From Bacteroidota bacterium (GTDB taxonomy: Bacteria; Bacteroidota; Bacteroidia; Chitinophagales; Chitinophagaceae): 64,000 bases of DNA. The notes under the pieces were generated by a model. It saw only the letters and a program-made list of their open reading frames with translations. It searched no databases and was not told the origin of the DNA. Made by a program: the position numbers and the translations under genes. Positions 1-9,055 of the stretch are shown here, piece by piece; position 1 is the first letter of the stretch, and each line of letters opens with the position of its first letter. The DNA lies in assembly GCA_016868585.1 (NCBI GenBank), contig VGGR01000001.1, positions 310,001 to 374,000 on the forward strand. Direction: 5' to 3'.

Positions 1-396
1 TTCAATTCCGTTTTCTATTAATGAAATCACCGTTCTAAATCTGGCCTTTCTGTTTTGGTGGGAAGCTAACTCCTCCAAGAGTTTATTAATGTTCTTTTCT
101 GCATGCCCATGTTCCCCGGCATAACGAGCGCTCTTTACACCTGGCGCACCACCCAGTGCTACTACTTCAAGGCCGGTGTCCTCGCTAAAGCAATCTGCTT
201 GCATAAGGCTATACACAGTGGTAGATTTTTCTCGGGCATTTTCCTCCAATGTATCATGTGGTTCAGGAATATCCATATCTATCCCCACTTCTTGGAGTGT
301 ACAAATCTTAAATGTAGCTCCCAGAATTGCGTTTAGCTCATTTGCCTTATGTTGATTATTAGTGGCAAAGATCAAATGACGCGCTCCGCTAGACAT
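1..396 (-). CDS. rdgB: XTP/dITP diphosphatase (RdgB/Ham1 family), 3' end outside window
   Basis: The protein hydrolyses non-canonical purine triphosphates (ITP, dITP, XTP) to monophosphates and so keeps them out of DNA and RNA. The first 132 residues are visible, read leftward from the ATG at 394-396; the C-terminus lies outside the window. The N-terminus has the family motif FATNNQHKANEL (usual form TxNxxKxxE), and the middle carries SEDTGLEV followed by GGAPGVKSARYAG, close to the canonical ADDSGLEV...PGVYSARYAG. The start overlaps the stop of the upstream gene by 8 bases, so the two are probably co-transcribed and translationally coupled. Identification rests on several independent family motifs and is firm. 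Confidence 0.93.
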   Translation of the reverse strand, partial: MSSGARHLIFATNNQHKANELNAILGATFKICTLQEVGIDMDIPEPHDTLEENAREKSTTVYSLMQADCFSEDTGLEVVALGGAPGVKSARYAGEHGHAEKNINKLLEELASHQNRKARFRTVISLIENGIE

Positions 397-904
397 CGAA
401 GTATTTTTTTAACGATTGCCAGAGTTGTTCTCTGTCTGGTTTAGAAGATGCTATTTGTTGAAGAGGGGGAGCTTGTAAAAAAGTTGCGTTTTCTAATTTT
501 TGCAATTGATAATTGGGAAAATCTATGGGAAGTTGCAATTGCGAGGGCGCTACTCCAAATAGTAAAATAAGGGTGGAGGGAAAATTTGATTGCAATGTCC
601 GGTAGGTTTCAGTCGGGTACTTGGCGTAATTGACCAAGGCTATGTCTTCCACGGTACGCAGACAGGCATTCAGGATTTTGGTGAGGTAAGCCAATTGGGG
701 ATCTTGAAGAAACACTGCATTTGGTTCGTTCACTACCACCAGTATATTACTTTTATGTTTTCCAAGAAACTTGGGTTGTATTGGGGGTTCTCCCTCTGCA
801 TTCTTTCTACTAGCTGGAATACTGCACTTATTCTCCCCTATCAGTCCACGATTGTAAAGCTCTGCTATTAAACCGGGTGTAAGCTGCAGTTGATTGAGCG
901 ACAT
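389..904 (-). CDS. Hypothetical protein; possible DNA polymerase III psi-like protein
   Basis: I do not recognise this 171-residue protein with certainty. It has no signal peptide and no membrane segment. An N-terminal stretch (LTPGLIAELYNRGLI, residues 8-22) is followed by a low-complexity linker and then an alternating beta/alpha region: ILVVVNEP, FLQDPQLAYLTKILNA, LILLFG, and a C-terminal FLQAPPLQQI...REQLWQSLKKYF. The order of these elements (a hydrophobic strand, then an L-x-DP helix, then a PPL and LWQ ending) is reminiscent of the E. coli DNA polymerase III psi subunit HolD. That is only a remembered resemblance, not an alignment. It lies directly upstream of rdgB and overlaps it by 8 bases. 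Confidence 0.75.
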   Translation of the reverse strand: MSLNQLQLTPGLIAELYNRGLIGENKCSIPASRKNAEGEPPIQPKFLGKHKSNILVVVNEPNAVFLQDPQLAYLTKILNACLRTVEDIALVNYAKYPTETYRTLQSNFPSTLILLFGVAPSQLQLPIDFPNYQLQKLENATFLQAPPLQQIASSKPDREQLWQSLKKYFDV

Positions 905-974
905 GGCAGGGTAAAAATATACTAATGAGTGTTAGCTTTTTTTATTTTCTTTGCCCCGTAAATTTATATGAAAT

Positions 975-2042
975 ATGACTACAGCGCTGAGTATTCCCAT
1001 TGTGCCTGTTGCACAAAGCAAATTAAAAGGGTTGTTATTGGAGAATCTTCCTTTTGGTAAGTACTTTTCCGATCATATGTTGGAGGCTGATTATGTTGAT
1101 GGAAAATGGACTTCAGTTTCCATTCGTCCCTACGCCTCCCTATCGCTAGCTCCTTCAGTGGCAGCATTACATTATGGCCAGGCGATTTTTGAGGGGTTAA
1201 AAGCTTATAAAGACCAGCAATCAAGACCATTTATTTTTCGTCCGCATGATCATTTTGTTCGTTTCAACATTTCTGCTGAGCGCATGCAAATGCCAACTGT
1301 ACCCACTGAGATTTTTATGGATGGTATGTTGCAATTAGTAAAGCTGGACCAAGACTGGATTCCTGCTTTTCCTGATCACTCTCTTTATATACGTCCACTT
1401 ATGTTTTCTACGGATGAGGTGATTGGTGTTCGCCCATCGGATTCCTATAAGTTCATGATATTCCTAAGCCCAACAGGTCCTTATTATAGCGCCCCCATGC
1501 GAATTTGGGTGGAAGAAAAATATGTTAGAGCTGTAAGTGGTGGAGTGGGATACGCAAAGGCAGCGGGTAACTATGGAGGAGCCATGTATGCTACGGCACA
1601 GGCTAAACTTAGGGGCTATGACCAGGTATTGTGGACGGACCCCGATGAGCACAAATATGTCCAAGAGTGTGGTACGATGAACGTTTTCTTTATCATTGGG
1701 AACAGGGCCATAACACCCGGATTGAAGGAAGGAACTATTTTAGGTGGTATTACCCGGATGAGTGTCATGACCTTGTTACAGGGAATGGGGCTTACCGTGG
1801 AAGAAAGAAAATTGGGCATGAATGAGATACTTGATGCCTTTAAATCAGGAGAACTTCGTGAAGTTTTTGGAACAGGCACAGCGGCAACCGTTTCGCTAAT
1901 CAAAGAACTTTGTTACAAGGAAGAGATCCTGCAATTTGACATCAAGAAGTGGGAAGTAGCTCCAGCACTAAAGGAAAAACTTGCTGCTATCAGGGAGGGG
2001 GAGCTTGCCGATACCCACGGCTGGATGGTTCCTGTTATTTAA
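975..2042 (+). CDS. ilvE: Branched-chain amino acid aminotransferase
   Basis: This PLP-dependent class IV aminotransferase interconverts valine, leucine and isoleucine with their 2-oxo acids, using glutamate/2-oxoglutarate. The 355-residue length fits the BCAT family. Near the N-terminus LHYGQAIFEGLKAYK is the usual substrate-pocket motif, followed by FRPHDHFVRFN. The PLP lysine lies in GGVGYAKAAGNYGGA. The C-terminal EVFGTGTAATVS is the conserved phosphate-binding turn. No leader peptide or T-box is visible in the 70 bases before the ATG. The next gene starts 24 bases downstream but is functionally unrelated. I see no other class IV paralogue in the window. Confidence 0.95.
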   Translation: MTTALSIPIVPVAQSKLKGLLLENLPFGKYFSDHMLEADYVDGKWTSVSIRPYASLSLAPSVAALHYGQAIFEGLKAYKDQQSRPFIFRPHDHFVRFNISAERMQMPTVPTEIFMDGMLQLVKLDQDWIPAFPDHSLYIRPLMFSTDEVIGVRPSDSYKFMIFLSPTGPYYSAPMRIWVEEKYVRAVSGGVGYAKAAGNYGGAMYATAQAKLRGYDQVLWTDPDEHKYVQECGTMNVFFIIGNRAITPGLKEGTILGGITRMSVMTLLQGMGLTVEERKLGMNEILDAFKSGELREVFGTGTAATVSLIKELCYKEEILQFDIKKWEVAPALKEKLAAIREGELADTHGWMVPVI

Positions 2043-2066
2043 GTTCAATTTGAATAAGTATATTCG

Positions 2067-4316
2067 GTGTTCAATCGTATACACCTACACTTGACGGCTC
2101 GTTATTATTGGCTGACTATTATTTTTCTGGTACAACTATTTGATGCCATTGCTCAGTTTACGCCTATTCCATTAGCAGGATTTTCGCAAGATATTATTGC
2201 CGAAGCTGGTCCGCATCCAGTAGCGACCACTACCATGGAAATAGATGGATTAACCGCTTCAAATAAAGTGCTGTACAGTGCAGCGTTTGCAGGATTTGCC
2301 TCAATAGCAGGCGGACTGCCCGATAATGGCACCATAACTAATGCAGGGGCTATTTATCAGTTAGCTTCTTTCACGGGGAATAATGCACTATTTGTAAAGC
2401 GCAATCAAACATTTGAATTGACGGTTACTGCTCCTGGGCCATATGCAAAAATTCGTTTGTTGGCTTTTTCAGCAGAGGGAGCAAGCACTATCAATGTGGG
2501 GATGGGTTTTTCAGATGGCTCTTTTTCTCCCTATTTGACCAATTATGTTTTGGCCGATTGGTTTAACGGGCCCACTAATATTGTTTCACAGGGGTTTGGT
2601 CGTGTAACCAGAACTGCAAGCGGACCTTTTGTAGCCGATGGAATAAGTACTAATAATCCGCGTTTTTATTTCATAGAGATTGTGGTCAACTGTTTGGATC
2701 GTGTCAAGCAATTGCAAAAAATTAGAATAAGCAACGTTTCTACAACAGGGAGCAATGCCCCATTCCCGAATGCTGTGATCATGGGGGCGTCGGGTATTGG
2801 ATTTTCCCAATCCATCACCCCAACAATTACAGCTGCGGATTGTAACGGACCTAATGGGAGCATTGCGTTAAATGTTGCTGGTTCAACCGGGCCCTACAAT
2901 TATTCGTGGAATACAACACCGCTACAGAGTTCCTCTACTGCTTCCAACCTGCCTCCTGGTAATTATACCTGCACTATCACGGATTTAGCCGGTTGTACCG
3001 CTTTGTTCAATGGAACTATTGCCTTGAATAATAATGCAACAATCACTGCAACAGCCTCTCCTGCTTTAATCTGCGTTGGAGGCTCTACACAGTTAGGTGT
3101 TAATGCGGGAACCGGAGTGCTTACTGATTTTACCTGGACTCCCGGAAATCTAACCGGATCCAGTCAAACTGTTTCTCCTGCCACTACTACCACATACCTT
3201 GTCTCCGCTACTAATGCATTGGGGTGTACTGCCGCTTCCCAAATTACTGTTCAGGTGCAAAATAAACCTGCAACTCCTGTTGTGGACCCAGTATCCGTCT
3301 GTAGTGGAGGCAATGCAGTATTAAGTGTAAATGCACCTGCTGCTGCTTTAACCTATAGTTGGTTTTCTGCTGCAACAGGGGGAACGGCTATTCAAACCGG
3401 AAATTCCTATTCTTTGACCTCAGTTACTGCACCTGCTACTTATTATGTAGAGGCTGTCAGCTCTGCTGGATGTATAAGTAACACCCGTGCTACAGCTACA
3501 GTAACGGTCAATGCTATTCCTGCTGATGCACAACTTAGTAATGTGAGTGTTTGTCCAGGTTCCGATGTTACGCTTCAAGTCCAAAATGTGAACACGGCCA
3601 CTGTTACTTATCGTTGGTATCCCACCCTAACAGGTGGTGCTCCGGTAGCTATAGGGTATAGTTTTTCTTTAGTGGGTGTATCCGCGCCTTCAGTCTGGTA
3701 TGTGGAAGGGTTCAGTACAGCAGGTTGTATCAGTGCTATTCGCAGTCCGGTGCAGGTTGCACTGACACCTCGATTGGCAACGCCGTCGGTTATGGTAACT
3801 GCCATTTCTTTTTCGTCCTTAACTTTTTCCTGGGCAGCTATTGCAAATGCTACTGGTTATCAGGTTAGCACCAACGGGGGTAGCACATTTACCACACCCA
3901 GTAGCGGGGTTACAGGCCTGACTCATACAATTAATGGGCTACCTGGCAACACTACTGTTGTATTGTTGGTAAGAGCAATTGGTGCAAAAATTTGTGAAAC
4001 CAGCGTACCTGCGGGTCCTGTGTCGGGTACTACATTGAGCACTAAAGAAATTTTTGTACCCAATGCTTTTACACCGAATAACGACGGTAAAAATGATGCA
4101 GTCAAAGTATTTGGGAATTACATCAGTACCATTGATTTCCGGGTTTTTAATCAATGGGGGCAGTTAATATACCAAACCACGGATCCTGCACAAGGATGGG
4201 ACGGGAAACATAAAGGTAAATTACAACCGGTGGGGGTCTATGCCTACGTTCTGAAAGTGGTGCGTCAGGACGGAACTATAGTAAATAAAAAAGGTTCAAT
4301 TAATTTAATCCACTAA
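2067..4316 (+). CDS. T9SS type-B cargo: multi-domain surface protein with gliding-motility C-terminal domain
   Basis: This is a 749-residue secreted, probably adhesin-like protein. An N-terminal hydrophobic stretch ending near AIAQ (about residue 30) looks like a signal peptide. After an N-terminal domain of about 230 residues there is a SprB-like repeat (TITAADCNGPNGSI...), a cysteine-delimited Ig-like repeat, two Ig-7-type repeats that each end in AGC, and a fibronectin-III-like segment (about 565-655). The C-terminus (from about 660) is the CHU_C gliding-motility-associated domain: FVPNAFTPNNDGKND, FRVFNQWGQLIYQT, GWDGKHKGKLQPVGVYAY. That domain is the type-B T9SS sorting signal. Translation starts at GTG 2067. 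The gene ends one base before the start of a PorP/SprF gene. Confidence 0.88.
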   Translation: MFNRIHLHLTARYYWLTIIFLVQLFDAIAQFTPIPLAGFSQDIIAEAGPHPVATTTMEIDGLTASNKVLYSAAFAGFASIAGGLPDNGTITNAGAIYQLASFTGNNALFVKRNQTFELTVTAPGPYAKIRLLAFSAEGASTINVGMGFSDGSFSPYLTNYVLADWFNGPTNIVSQGFGRVTRTASGPFVADGISTNNPRFYFIEIVVNCLDRVKQLQKIRISNVSTTGSNAPFPNAVIMGASGIGFSQSITPTITAADCNGPNGSIALNVAGSTGPYNYSWNTTPLQSSSTASNLPPGNYTCTITDLAGCTALFNGTIALNNNATITATASPALICVGGSTQLGVNAGTGVLTDFTWTPGNLTGSSQTVSPATTTTYLVSATNALGCTAASQITVQVQNKPATPVVDPVSVCSGGNAVLSVNAPAAALTYSWFSAATGGTAIQTGNSYSLTSVTAPATYYVEAVSSAGCISNTRATATVTVNAIPADAQLSNVSVCPGSDVTLQVQNVNTATVTYRWYPTLTGGAPVAIGYSFSLVGVSAPSVWYVEGFSTAGCISAIRSPVQVALTPRLATPSVMVTAISFSSLTFSWAAIANATGYQVSTNGGSTFTTPSSGVTGLTHTINGLPGNTTVVLLVRAIGAKICETSVPAGPVSGTTLSTKEIFVPNAFTPNNDGKNDAVKVFGNYISTIDFRVFNQWGQLIYQTTDPAQGWDGKHKGKLQPVGVYAYVLKVVRQDGTIVNKKGSINLIH

Positions 4317-4317
4317 C

Positions 4318-5319
4318 ATGAAAAGAGGTAGCCTGCTATTTTTTCTTTTGTTCAGTGGTTTATGCGGGAGGGCAATTGCCCAAATCGATCCGCATTTTTC
4401 ACAGTTCTATGCCTATCCCTTGGGAATTAATCCTGGTTTAGCTGGTGTTAATGAGGGGGATTTTCGAGCAAACGCTGTATTCCGAACCCAGTGGAGCCAG
4501 GTAATGACTCCATTTGTTACAAAAGGAGTGTCTGCAGATATCGTAACTCCCAAGAATTTAAATTTTGGGATCAACTTGCTGGATCAATCAGCTGGAGATG
4601 GAGGGTATCATTACCAACATGGGTATCTTACCATTGCATATAGTGGTGTTCGATTTGGGGAGGGAGATAATCAACAAATTACTTTTGGAATTCAAGTAGG
4701 AGCGCTTGCCAGAAAATTTGACCCTAGTAATTTTCAGTTTGGTGATCAATGGCATTCGATCAGCGGGTATGATCCTGGCGTATCCAGCGCGGATCAATTA
4801 CAAAGAACTTCCTCCAGTGACTTGGATATAGGAGCGGGGATCTCCTATGCTGATGCTAGGGGACTCCGTCCCCTGCGATTTTTTGGTGGCATTGCAGCCT
4901 TCCATTTGAACCGGCCACAGGATCCTTTTGTTACCCAATCCATTGTTCAATCTTTACCCATGCGTATAGTAGCGCATGGAGGTTTTCAATGGGCACTTAC
5001 CGAACGTTTCTCAGTCATTCCCCAATTCTTAGTTATAAAACAAGGCACAGCCATGGAGCAGATGGCAGGTGTTTCAATCAGAACTCCCTTTGCTTCATCA
5101 GTTGATTTGGTGGCTGGGGTAAATTATCGCATTAAAGATGCATTGGTTCCTTACCTCGGTTTTGGCTACCAACAGTGGGTTTTTGGAATGGCCTACGATG
5201 TGGCCGCAGAACAAATGGGTAAAGCACTCCCGGGGACCAGTAGTTTAGAAGTTTCAGTTTCATATACGGGCAGAAAGTCTGGCAGGCCAATTCGATATCT
5301 ATCATGCCCACGCTTTTAG
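4318..5319 (+). CDS. PorP/SprF family type IX secretion membrane protein
   Basis: This 333-residue outer-membrane protein has a signal peptide ending near AIAQ and begins its mature part with IDPHFSQFYAYPLGINPGLAG, whose serine-glutamine-phenylalanine-tyrosine and N-P-G-L elements are the standard PorP/SprF opening. The rest is beta-strand-rich with alternating aromatic residues and glycine turns, as expected of a barrel. SprF-type proteins help particular CHU_C (type-B) cargo across or onto the outer membrane. The gene follows its likely cargo gene after a single base, so the pair should be one transcript. Which of the many PorP/SprF paralogues it corresponds to cannot be told from sequence reading. 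Confidence 0.9.
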   Translation: MKRGSLLFFLLFSGLCGRAIAQIDPHFSQFYAYPLGINPGLAGVNEGDFRANAVFRTQWSQVMTPFVTKGVSADIVTPKNLNFGINLLDQSAGDGGYHYQHGYLTIAYSGVRFGEGDNQQITFGIQVGALARKFDPSNFQFGDQWHSISGYDPGVSSADQLQRTSSSDLDIGAGISYADARGLRPLRFFGGIAAFHLNRPQDPFVTQSIVQSLPMRIVAHGGFQWALTERFSVIPQFLVIKQGTAMEQMAGVSIRTPFASSVDLVAGVNYRIKDALVPYLGFGYQQWVFGMAYDVAAEQMGKALPGTSSLEVSVSYTGRKSGRPIRYLSCPRF

Positions 5320-5387
5320 CTATTGTAAATCAACTTCTTGCATCAAAGTCGCTTGACCAGGGTCATATCAAAGAACAGTTTTCTTTA

Positions 5388-5419
5388 TTTGGTAGTTCAG
5401 CGTGTCATCTTTACTTTTG
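5388..5419 (+). promoter_or_regulatory. Bacteroidota-type promoter for rpsL-rpsG
   Basis: TTTG at 5388-5391, a 20-base spacer and TACTTTTG at 5412-5419 match the Bacteroidota -33/-7 signature TTTG...TAnnTTTG exactly. The -7 box lies 24 bases before the rpsL ATG. Confidence 0.8.
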
Positions 5420-5443
5420 CTCTCCCAAAAATAAGGGTCTAGC

Positions 5444-5824
5444 ATGCCTACTATTCAACAGTTAGTAAGAAAAGGACGCGAAATTATCAAAGCGAAGGGT
5501 AAATCAAGAGCGCTTGATCAATGTCCTCAACGCCGTGGTGTTTGCACTAGAGTTTATACAACCACTCCAAAAAAACCAAACTCTGCCTTGCGTAAAGTGG
5601 CAAAAGTTCGTCTTACCAATAAGGTTGAGGTGATTGCCTACATCCCTGGTGAAGGACATAATTTGCAAGAGCACTCTATCGTATTGATCCGTGGTGGTCG
5701 TGTAAAGGATCTTCCTGGAGTTCGTTACCACATCGTGCGTGGATCATTGGATACTGCCGGTGTAAAAGATCGTAAAAAGAGCCGTTCTAAATACGGTACC
5801 AAGAAAGAAAAAGCAAAAAAGTAA
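5444..5824 (+). CDS. rpsL: 30S ribosomal protein S12
   Basis: S12 sits at the decoding centre of the small subunit and checks codon-anticodon pairing. The 126-residue protein starts [12 protein letters not shown] and carries both classic loops, [11 protein letters not shown] and [13 protein letters not shown]. The lysines whose change gives streptomycin resistance in E. coli (K43 and K88) are present in wild-type form. A lysine-rich tail (KKEKAKK) ends the protein. The gene leads an rpsL-rpsG pair 28 bases apart. Elongation-factor genes do not follow, unlike the classical str operon; a terminator closes the pair instead. Confidence 0.98.
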   Translation: MPTIQQLVRKGREIIKAKGKSRALDQCPQRRGVCTRVYTTTPKKPNSALRKVAKVRLTNKVEVIAYIPGEGHNLQEHSIVLIRGGRVKDLPGVRYHIVRGSLDTAGVKDRKKSRSKYGTKKEKAKK

Positions 5825-5852
5825 TTTAAGAATTTTCTAATCGTATAACATC

Positions 5853-6320
5853 ATGCGTAAGACACAAGCCAAAAAACTTCCCTTAGCTCCTGATCCTCTT
5901 TTCAACGATAAGCTTGTTACCCGTTTTGTAAACAACCTAATGTGGGAAGGGAAAAAGAGTGGTGCCTTCACTATTTTTTATACTGCGCTCAAGAAAGTGG
6001 CTAAGCAAACCACTGAAGATGGATATGAGGTTTGGAAAAAGGCACTGGCCAATGTAGCGCCTGCAGTAGAAGTACGCAGCCGCCGTATTGGAGGAGCAAC
6101 TTTCCAAATTCCTTCTGAGGTACGTCCTGATCGTCGTATTTCTCTTAGCATGAAATGGCTGATTCGTTATAGCCGCGAGCGAAATGGCCGCAGCATGGCA
6201 GATAAGTTAGCTAATGAGATCGTTGCAGCCAGCAAAGGTGAAGGTGCTGCATTTAAAAAGAAAGAAGATACGCACCGTATGGCTGAGGCGAATAAGGCAT
6301 TTGCACATTTCCGTGTATAA
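5853..6320 (+). CDS. rpsG: 30S ribosomal protein S7
   Basis: S7 is the assembly initiator of the 30S head and binds the 3' major domain of 16S rRNA near the E site. The 155-residue length is normal. Recognisable blocks are MRKTQAKK at the start, [34 protein letters not shown], and the C-terminal [19 protein letters not shown], which includes the 16S-binding basic patch. It is co-transcribed with rpsL, followed by a strong terminator, and meets the dCMP deaminase gene tail to tail. Confidence 0.98.
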   Translation: MRKTQAKKLPLAPDPLFNDKLVTRFVNNLMWEGKKSGAFTIFYTALKKVAKQTTEDGYEVWKKALANVAPAVEVRSRRIGGATFQIPSEVRPDRRISLSMKWLIRYSRERNGRSMADKLANEIVAASKGEGAAFKKKEDTHRMAEANKAFAHFRV

Positions 6321-6343
6321 TCCTTTTTGATCGTATTAAAATG

Positions 6344-6368
6344 AACCCCGCATCAACGGGGTTTTTTT
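6344..6368. terminator. Rho-independent terminator between rpsG and the dCMP deaminase gene
   Basis: A 7-bp stem AACCCCG/CGGGGTT with the 6-base loop CATCAA is followed by a run of seven T. It terminates the rpsL-rpsG transcript and lies in the convergent gap. The A-rich left flank could also serve the opposite strand weakly. Confidence 0.85.
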
Positions 6369-6870
6369 ATACATCTCCCTCCGCAAATGACAGGGTTAGT
6401 GACAAATGTGTGGTAATAATTTTTCTACAGAGAACTCCAGCTGTCTCTAGCATTTTTCGGGAAGCCATGGCACTATCTTGTCCATTGTATTTATCAGAAA
6501 GATAAATCACTTCCTTGATGCCGGATTGTATTATTGCCTTTGCGCATTCATTGCACGGGAAAAGCGCGGTATATATTCTGCAACCTTCCAGTGTAATGCC
6601 AATATTATTTAATATGGCGTTTAATTCTGCATGACAGACATAGGCATATTTAGTATCCAGAAATTCGCCCTGTTTATCCCAGGGGAATTCATCATCGTTG
6701 CAACCTGCAGGAAGGCCGTTATAACCAGCTCCTACAATTCTGTTCTGCGCGTTAACAATACATGCTCCTACTTGAGTGCCTGGATCTTTGCTTCTACAGG
6801 CAGACAAGAGCGCTACTCCCATGAAGTACTCGTCCCAACTGATATACTTTTCTCTTTTCTTAGTGGCCAA
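6367..6870 (-). CDS. Deoxycytidylate (dCMP) deaminase family protein
   Basis: This 167-residue zinc deaminase probably converts dCMP to dUMP, feeding dTMP synthesis. Zinc ligands are visible in CHAELNAIL (His and the catalytic Glu of H-A-E) and PCNECAKAI (the PCxxC pair). [24 protein letters not shown] is the family's substrate loop, interrupted here only for naming. The start codon lies inside the 3' end of icd (11-base overlap), which suggests translational coupling although the two enzymes are not metabolically linked. Related ComE-type deaminases have the same fold; the length and the GYNGLP motif favour dCMP deaminase. Confidence 0.9.
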   Translation of the reverse strand: MATKKREKYISWDEYFMGVALLSACRSKDPGTQVGACIVNAQNRIVGAGYNGLPAGCNDDEFPWDKQGEFLDTKYAYVCHAELNAILNNIGITLEGCRIYTALFPCNECAKAIIQSGIKEVIYLSDKYNGQDSAMASRKMLETAGVLCRKIITTHLSLTLSFAEGDV

Positions 6871-8095
6871 GTTTTTGCTGCAGGTTTTGGTTGATAGCTT
6901 TTAAAAATTCTTCCGTATAGAGATAGTGCTCTCCGTGTTTTACTTTGTTACCGTGAATACAAACCGCAAGATCCTTTGTCATTTTTCCTGACTCCACAGT
7001 TTCAATACAGACCTGTTCCAGTTTTTCACAGAAATCAATCAGTGGGGCATTATGATCAAGTTTACCTCTAAAAGCAAGCCCGCGGGTCCAGGCAAAAATG
7101 CTGGCTATTGGATTTGTGCTGGTTGGTTTGCCAGCTTGATGATCACGATAATGGCGGGTAACTGTGCCATGTGCCGCTTCTGCTTCCATGGTTTCGCCAT
7201 CGGGTGTAATTAATACTGATGTCATTAAACCCAGCGATCCGAATCCTTGCGCAACGGTGTCGCTTTGTACATCACCATCATAATTTTTACAAGCCCAAAC
7301 AAAATTTCCGTTCCATTTTAACGCACTGGCAACCATATCGTCAATCAAGCGGTGCTCGTAAACGATACCCGCTGCCTCAAAAGAAGATCTATATTCTTGT
7401 TCAAAGATCTCTTGAAAAATATCCTTGAATCGGCCATCATATTTTTTCAGGATCGTATTTTTTGTAGACAGATAAAGCGGCCATTTTTTACTGAGGGCCA
7501 TATTGAAACAAGAGCGTGCAAACCCGCTGATACTTTCCTCGGTGTTATACATGGTCATGGCCACTCCGTCTCCTTTGAAATTATAAACCTCAAACGTTTG
7601 TGGTGTGCCTCCGTCTTCAGGTGTAAAAGTCATTGTCAGTTTCCCTTTGCCTTGAATGACAGTTTCAGTGGCCCGGTATTGATCGCCAAAAGCATGTCTT
7701 CCAACTATAATTGGAGCAGTCCAATTGGTTACCAATCGCGGCACATTGCTAATTACAATGGGTTCTCTAAAAACGGTCCCATCCAATATATTACGGATAG
7801 TACCATTGGGACTCTTCCACATTTGCTTCAATGAAAACTCTTTGACACGGGCCTCGTCTGGTGTGATGGTAGCGCATTTGATACCTACCCTGTATTTTTT
7901 TATAGCCTCTGCCGCATCGATAGTTACCTGATCGTTGGTTTGATCTCTATATTCAATTCCAAGGTCAAAGTACTTGATTTCTACATCCAAATAGGGAGTG
8001 ATTAATTTGTCTTTGATAAATTTCCAAATGATCCGGGTCATTTCATCACCATCTAATTCTACAACCGGATTTTGTACTTTGATTTTTGTTGCCAT
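6860..8095 (-). CDS. icd: NADP-dependent isocitrate dehydrogenase (eukaryote-like type)
   Basis: The enzyme oxidises and decarboxylates isocitrate to 2-oxoglutarate in the TCA cycle, producing NADPH. The 411-residue protein starts [19 protein letters not shown], the typical opening of the eukaryote-like homodimeric subfamily, rather than the E. coli Icd type. [41 protein letters not shown] and [12 protein letters not shown] are the substrate, metal and NADP regions. Its product is the substrate of the SucA/SucB complex encoded at 37-41 kb. The ATG at 8095 is preceded by a short AT-rich leader. The dCMP deaminase gene overlaps its end. Confidence 0.96.
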   Translation of the reverse strand: MATKIKVQNPVVELDGDEMTRIIWKFIKDKLITPYLDVEIKYFDLGIEYRDQTNDQVTIDAAEAIKKYRVGIKCATITPDEARVKEFSLKQMWKSPNGTIRNILDGTVFREPIVISNVPRLVTNWTAPIIVGRHAFGDQYRATETVIQGKGKLTMTFTPEDGGTPQTFEVYNFKGDGVAMTMYNTEESISGFARSCFNMALSKKWPLYLSTKNTILKKYDGRFKDIFQEIFEQEYRSSFEAAGIVYEHRLIDDMVASALKWNGNFVWACKNYDGDVQSDTVAQGFGSLGLMTSVLITPDGETMEAEAAHGTVTRHYRDHQAGKPTSTNPIASIFAWTRGLAFRGKLDHNAPLIDFCEKLEQVCIETVESGKMTKDLAVCIHGNKVKHGEHYLYTEEFLKAINQNLQQKLGH

Positions 8096-8139
8096 ATTCT
8101 TTAATTAACCGTTTTTATTGGGGGCGCAATATACCCACA

Positions 8140-8964
8140 TTAACCCAATGCTACATCCAGGATCATCATTACTAGAAATCCAAAGATAAAGGCCAATACA
8201 GATTGGTCAGTATAGCGGTCCCGTTGTGTTTCCGGAATCACTTCCTCTACTACCACAAAAATCATGGCACCTGCAGCAAAAGCAAGGGCAAACGGAAGAA
8301 TTGGTTGAACATAGATCACGGCCAATGCTCCGATAACACCAGCAACTGGTTCTACTATGGCAGAAAGCTGGCCATACCAGAAACTTTTCAATCGGCTAAC
8401 ACCACTTCGACGCAGGGGTATAGCAACGGCAGTTCCCTCAGGAAAATTTTGAATACCAATGCCGATTGCCAGTGTGATAGCATCAGCCAGCGAAGCATTT
8501 TCCATTCCAAGTGAAGCCGCACCAAACAATACGCCCACCGCTAACCCCTCTGGTATATTATGCAGGGTTATGGCCAAAATAAGCAGTGTGGTTTTGTGCA
8601 ATTTGGTTCTGATCCCTTCTGTTTCTTCCAAGCCAAAGTTGATGTGTAAATGCGGCGTTACTTTATCCAGCATAAAAATAAAAAGGGCGCCAGCTAAAAA
8701 TCCAACGGCAGCCGGCATCCATTTTAAACCAGGATACATGGTTGCTGACATCTCAATGGAAGGGTTTAATAGAGACCAGAAACTAGCAGCCACCATCACC
8801 CCACCTGTAAAGCCTAACATAGGGTCAAGTAAGGAGCGGCTCATTGATTTGAAAAAGAATACAAGTGCTGCGCCCAATGCAGTGACTAACCAGGTGAATG
8901 TAGTTGCTAACAATGCCGCCCAAATGGGGCCAATCGAAAATAAAAATTGCTGTAATTGATCCAT
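8140..8964 (-). CDS. ZIP family metal transporter
   Basis: This 274-residue inner-membrane protein has about eight hydrophobic segments. The metal-binding transmembrane motifs are HNIPEGLAVGVLFG and QNFPEGTAVAIPLRRSG, which with DAITLAIGIG identify the ZIP (GufA-like/ZupT-like) family of zinc or other divalent metal importers. The frame is open to an ATG at 8991, but I chose the inner ATG at 8964 (MDQLQ): a good TAATTTTG promoter box occupies 8989-8996, overlapping the outer start, so the outer residues would not be transcribed. It is a single gene upstream of icd, 44 bases away. Metal specificity cannot be read from sequence. Confidence 0.9.
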   Translation of the reverse strand: MDQLQQFLFSIGPIWAALLATTFTWLVTALGAALVFFFKSMSRSLLDPMLGFTGGVMVAASFWSLLNPSIEMSATMYPGLKWMPAAVGFLAGALFIFMLDKVTPHLHINFGLEETEGIRTKLHKTTLLILAITLHNIPEGLAVGVLFGAASLGMENASLADAITLAIGIGIQNFPEGTAVAIPLRRSGVSRLKSFWYGQLSAIVEPVAGVIGALAVIYVQPILPFALAFAAGAMIFVVVEEVIPETQRDRYTDQSVLAFIFGFLVMMILDVALG

Positions 8965-8988
8965 GTTATTAGCTAAAGCGGAGACATA

Positions 8989-8996
8989 CAAAATTA
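8989..8996 (-). promoter_or_regulatory. Promoter -7 box for the ZIP transporter gene
   Basis: The minus strand reads TAATTTTG, matching TAnnTTTG. No clear TTTG -33 element is seen at the expected distance. The box sits 24 bases before the ATG at 8964 and overlaps the alternative ATG at 8991, which decides the start. Confidence 0.5.
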
Positions 8997-9055
8997 CTAA
9001 ATTGTCCCAAGAGTAAAAAGACCTCTATTCCCAAAAATGGGGTAAATTGAGTTCA

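Noticed and set aside
103..336. A 77-residue plus-strand open frame
   Set aside because: It is the shadow of rdgB, whose motifs are unmistakable on the minus strand.
905..974. T-box or leader-peptide attenuator before ilvE
   Set aside because: The 70-base gap has no T-box sequence, no terminator and no run of branched-chain codons.
7352..7834. A 160-residue plus-strand open frame opposite icd
   Set aside because: It is antisense to a clear isocitrate dehydrogenase and has no family motif.
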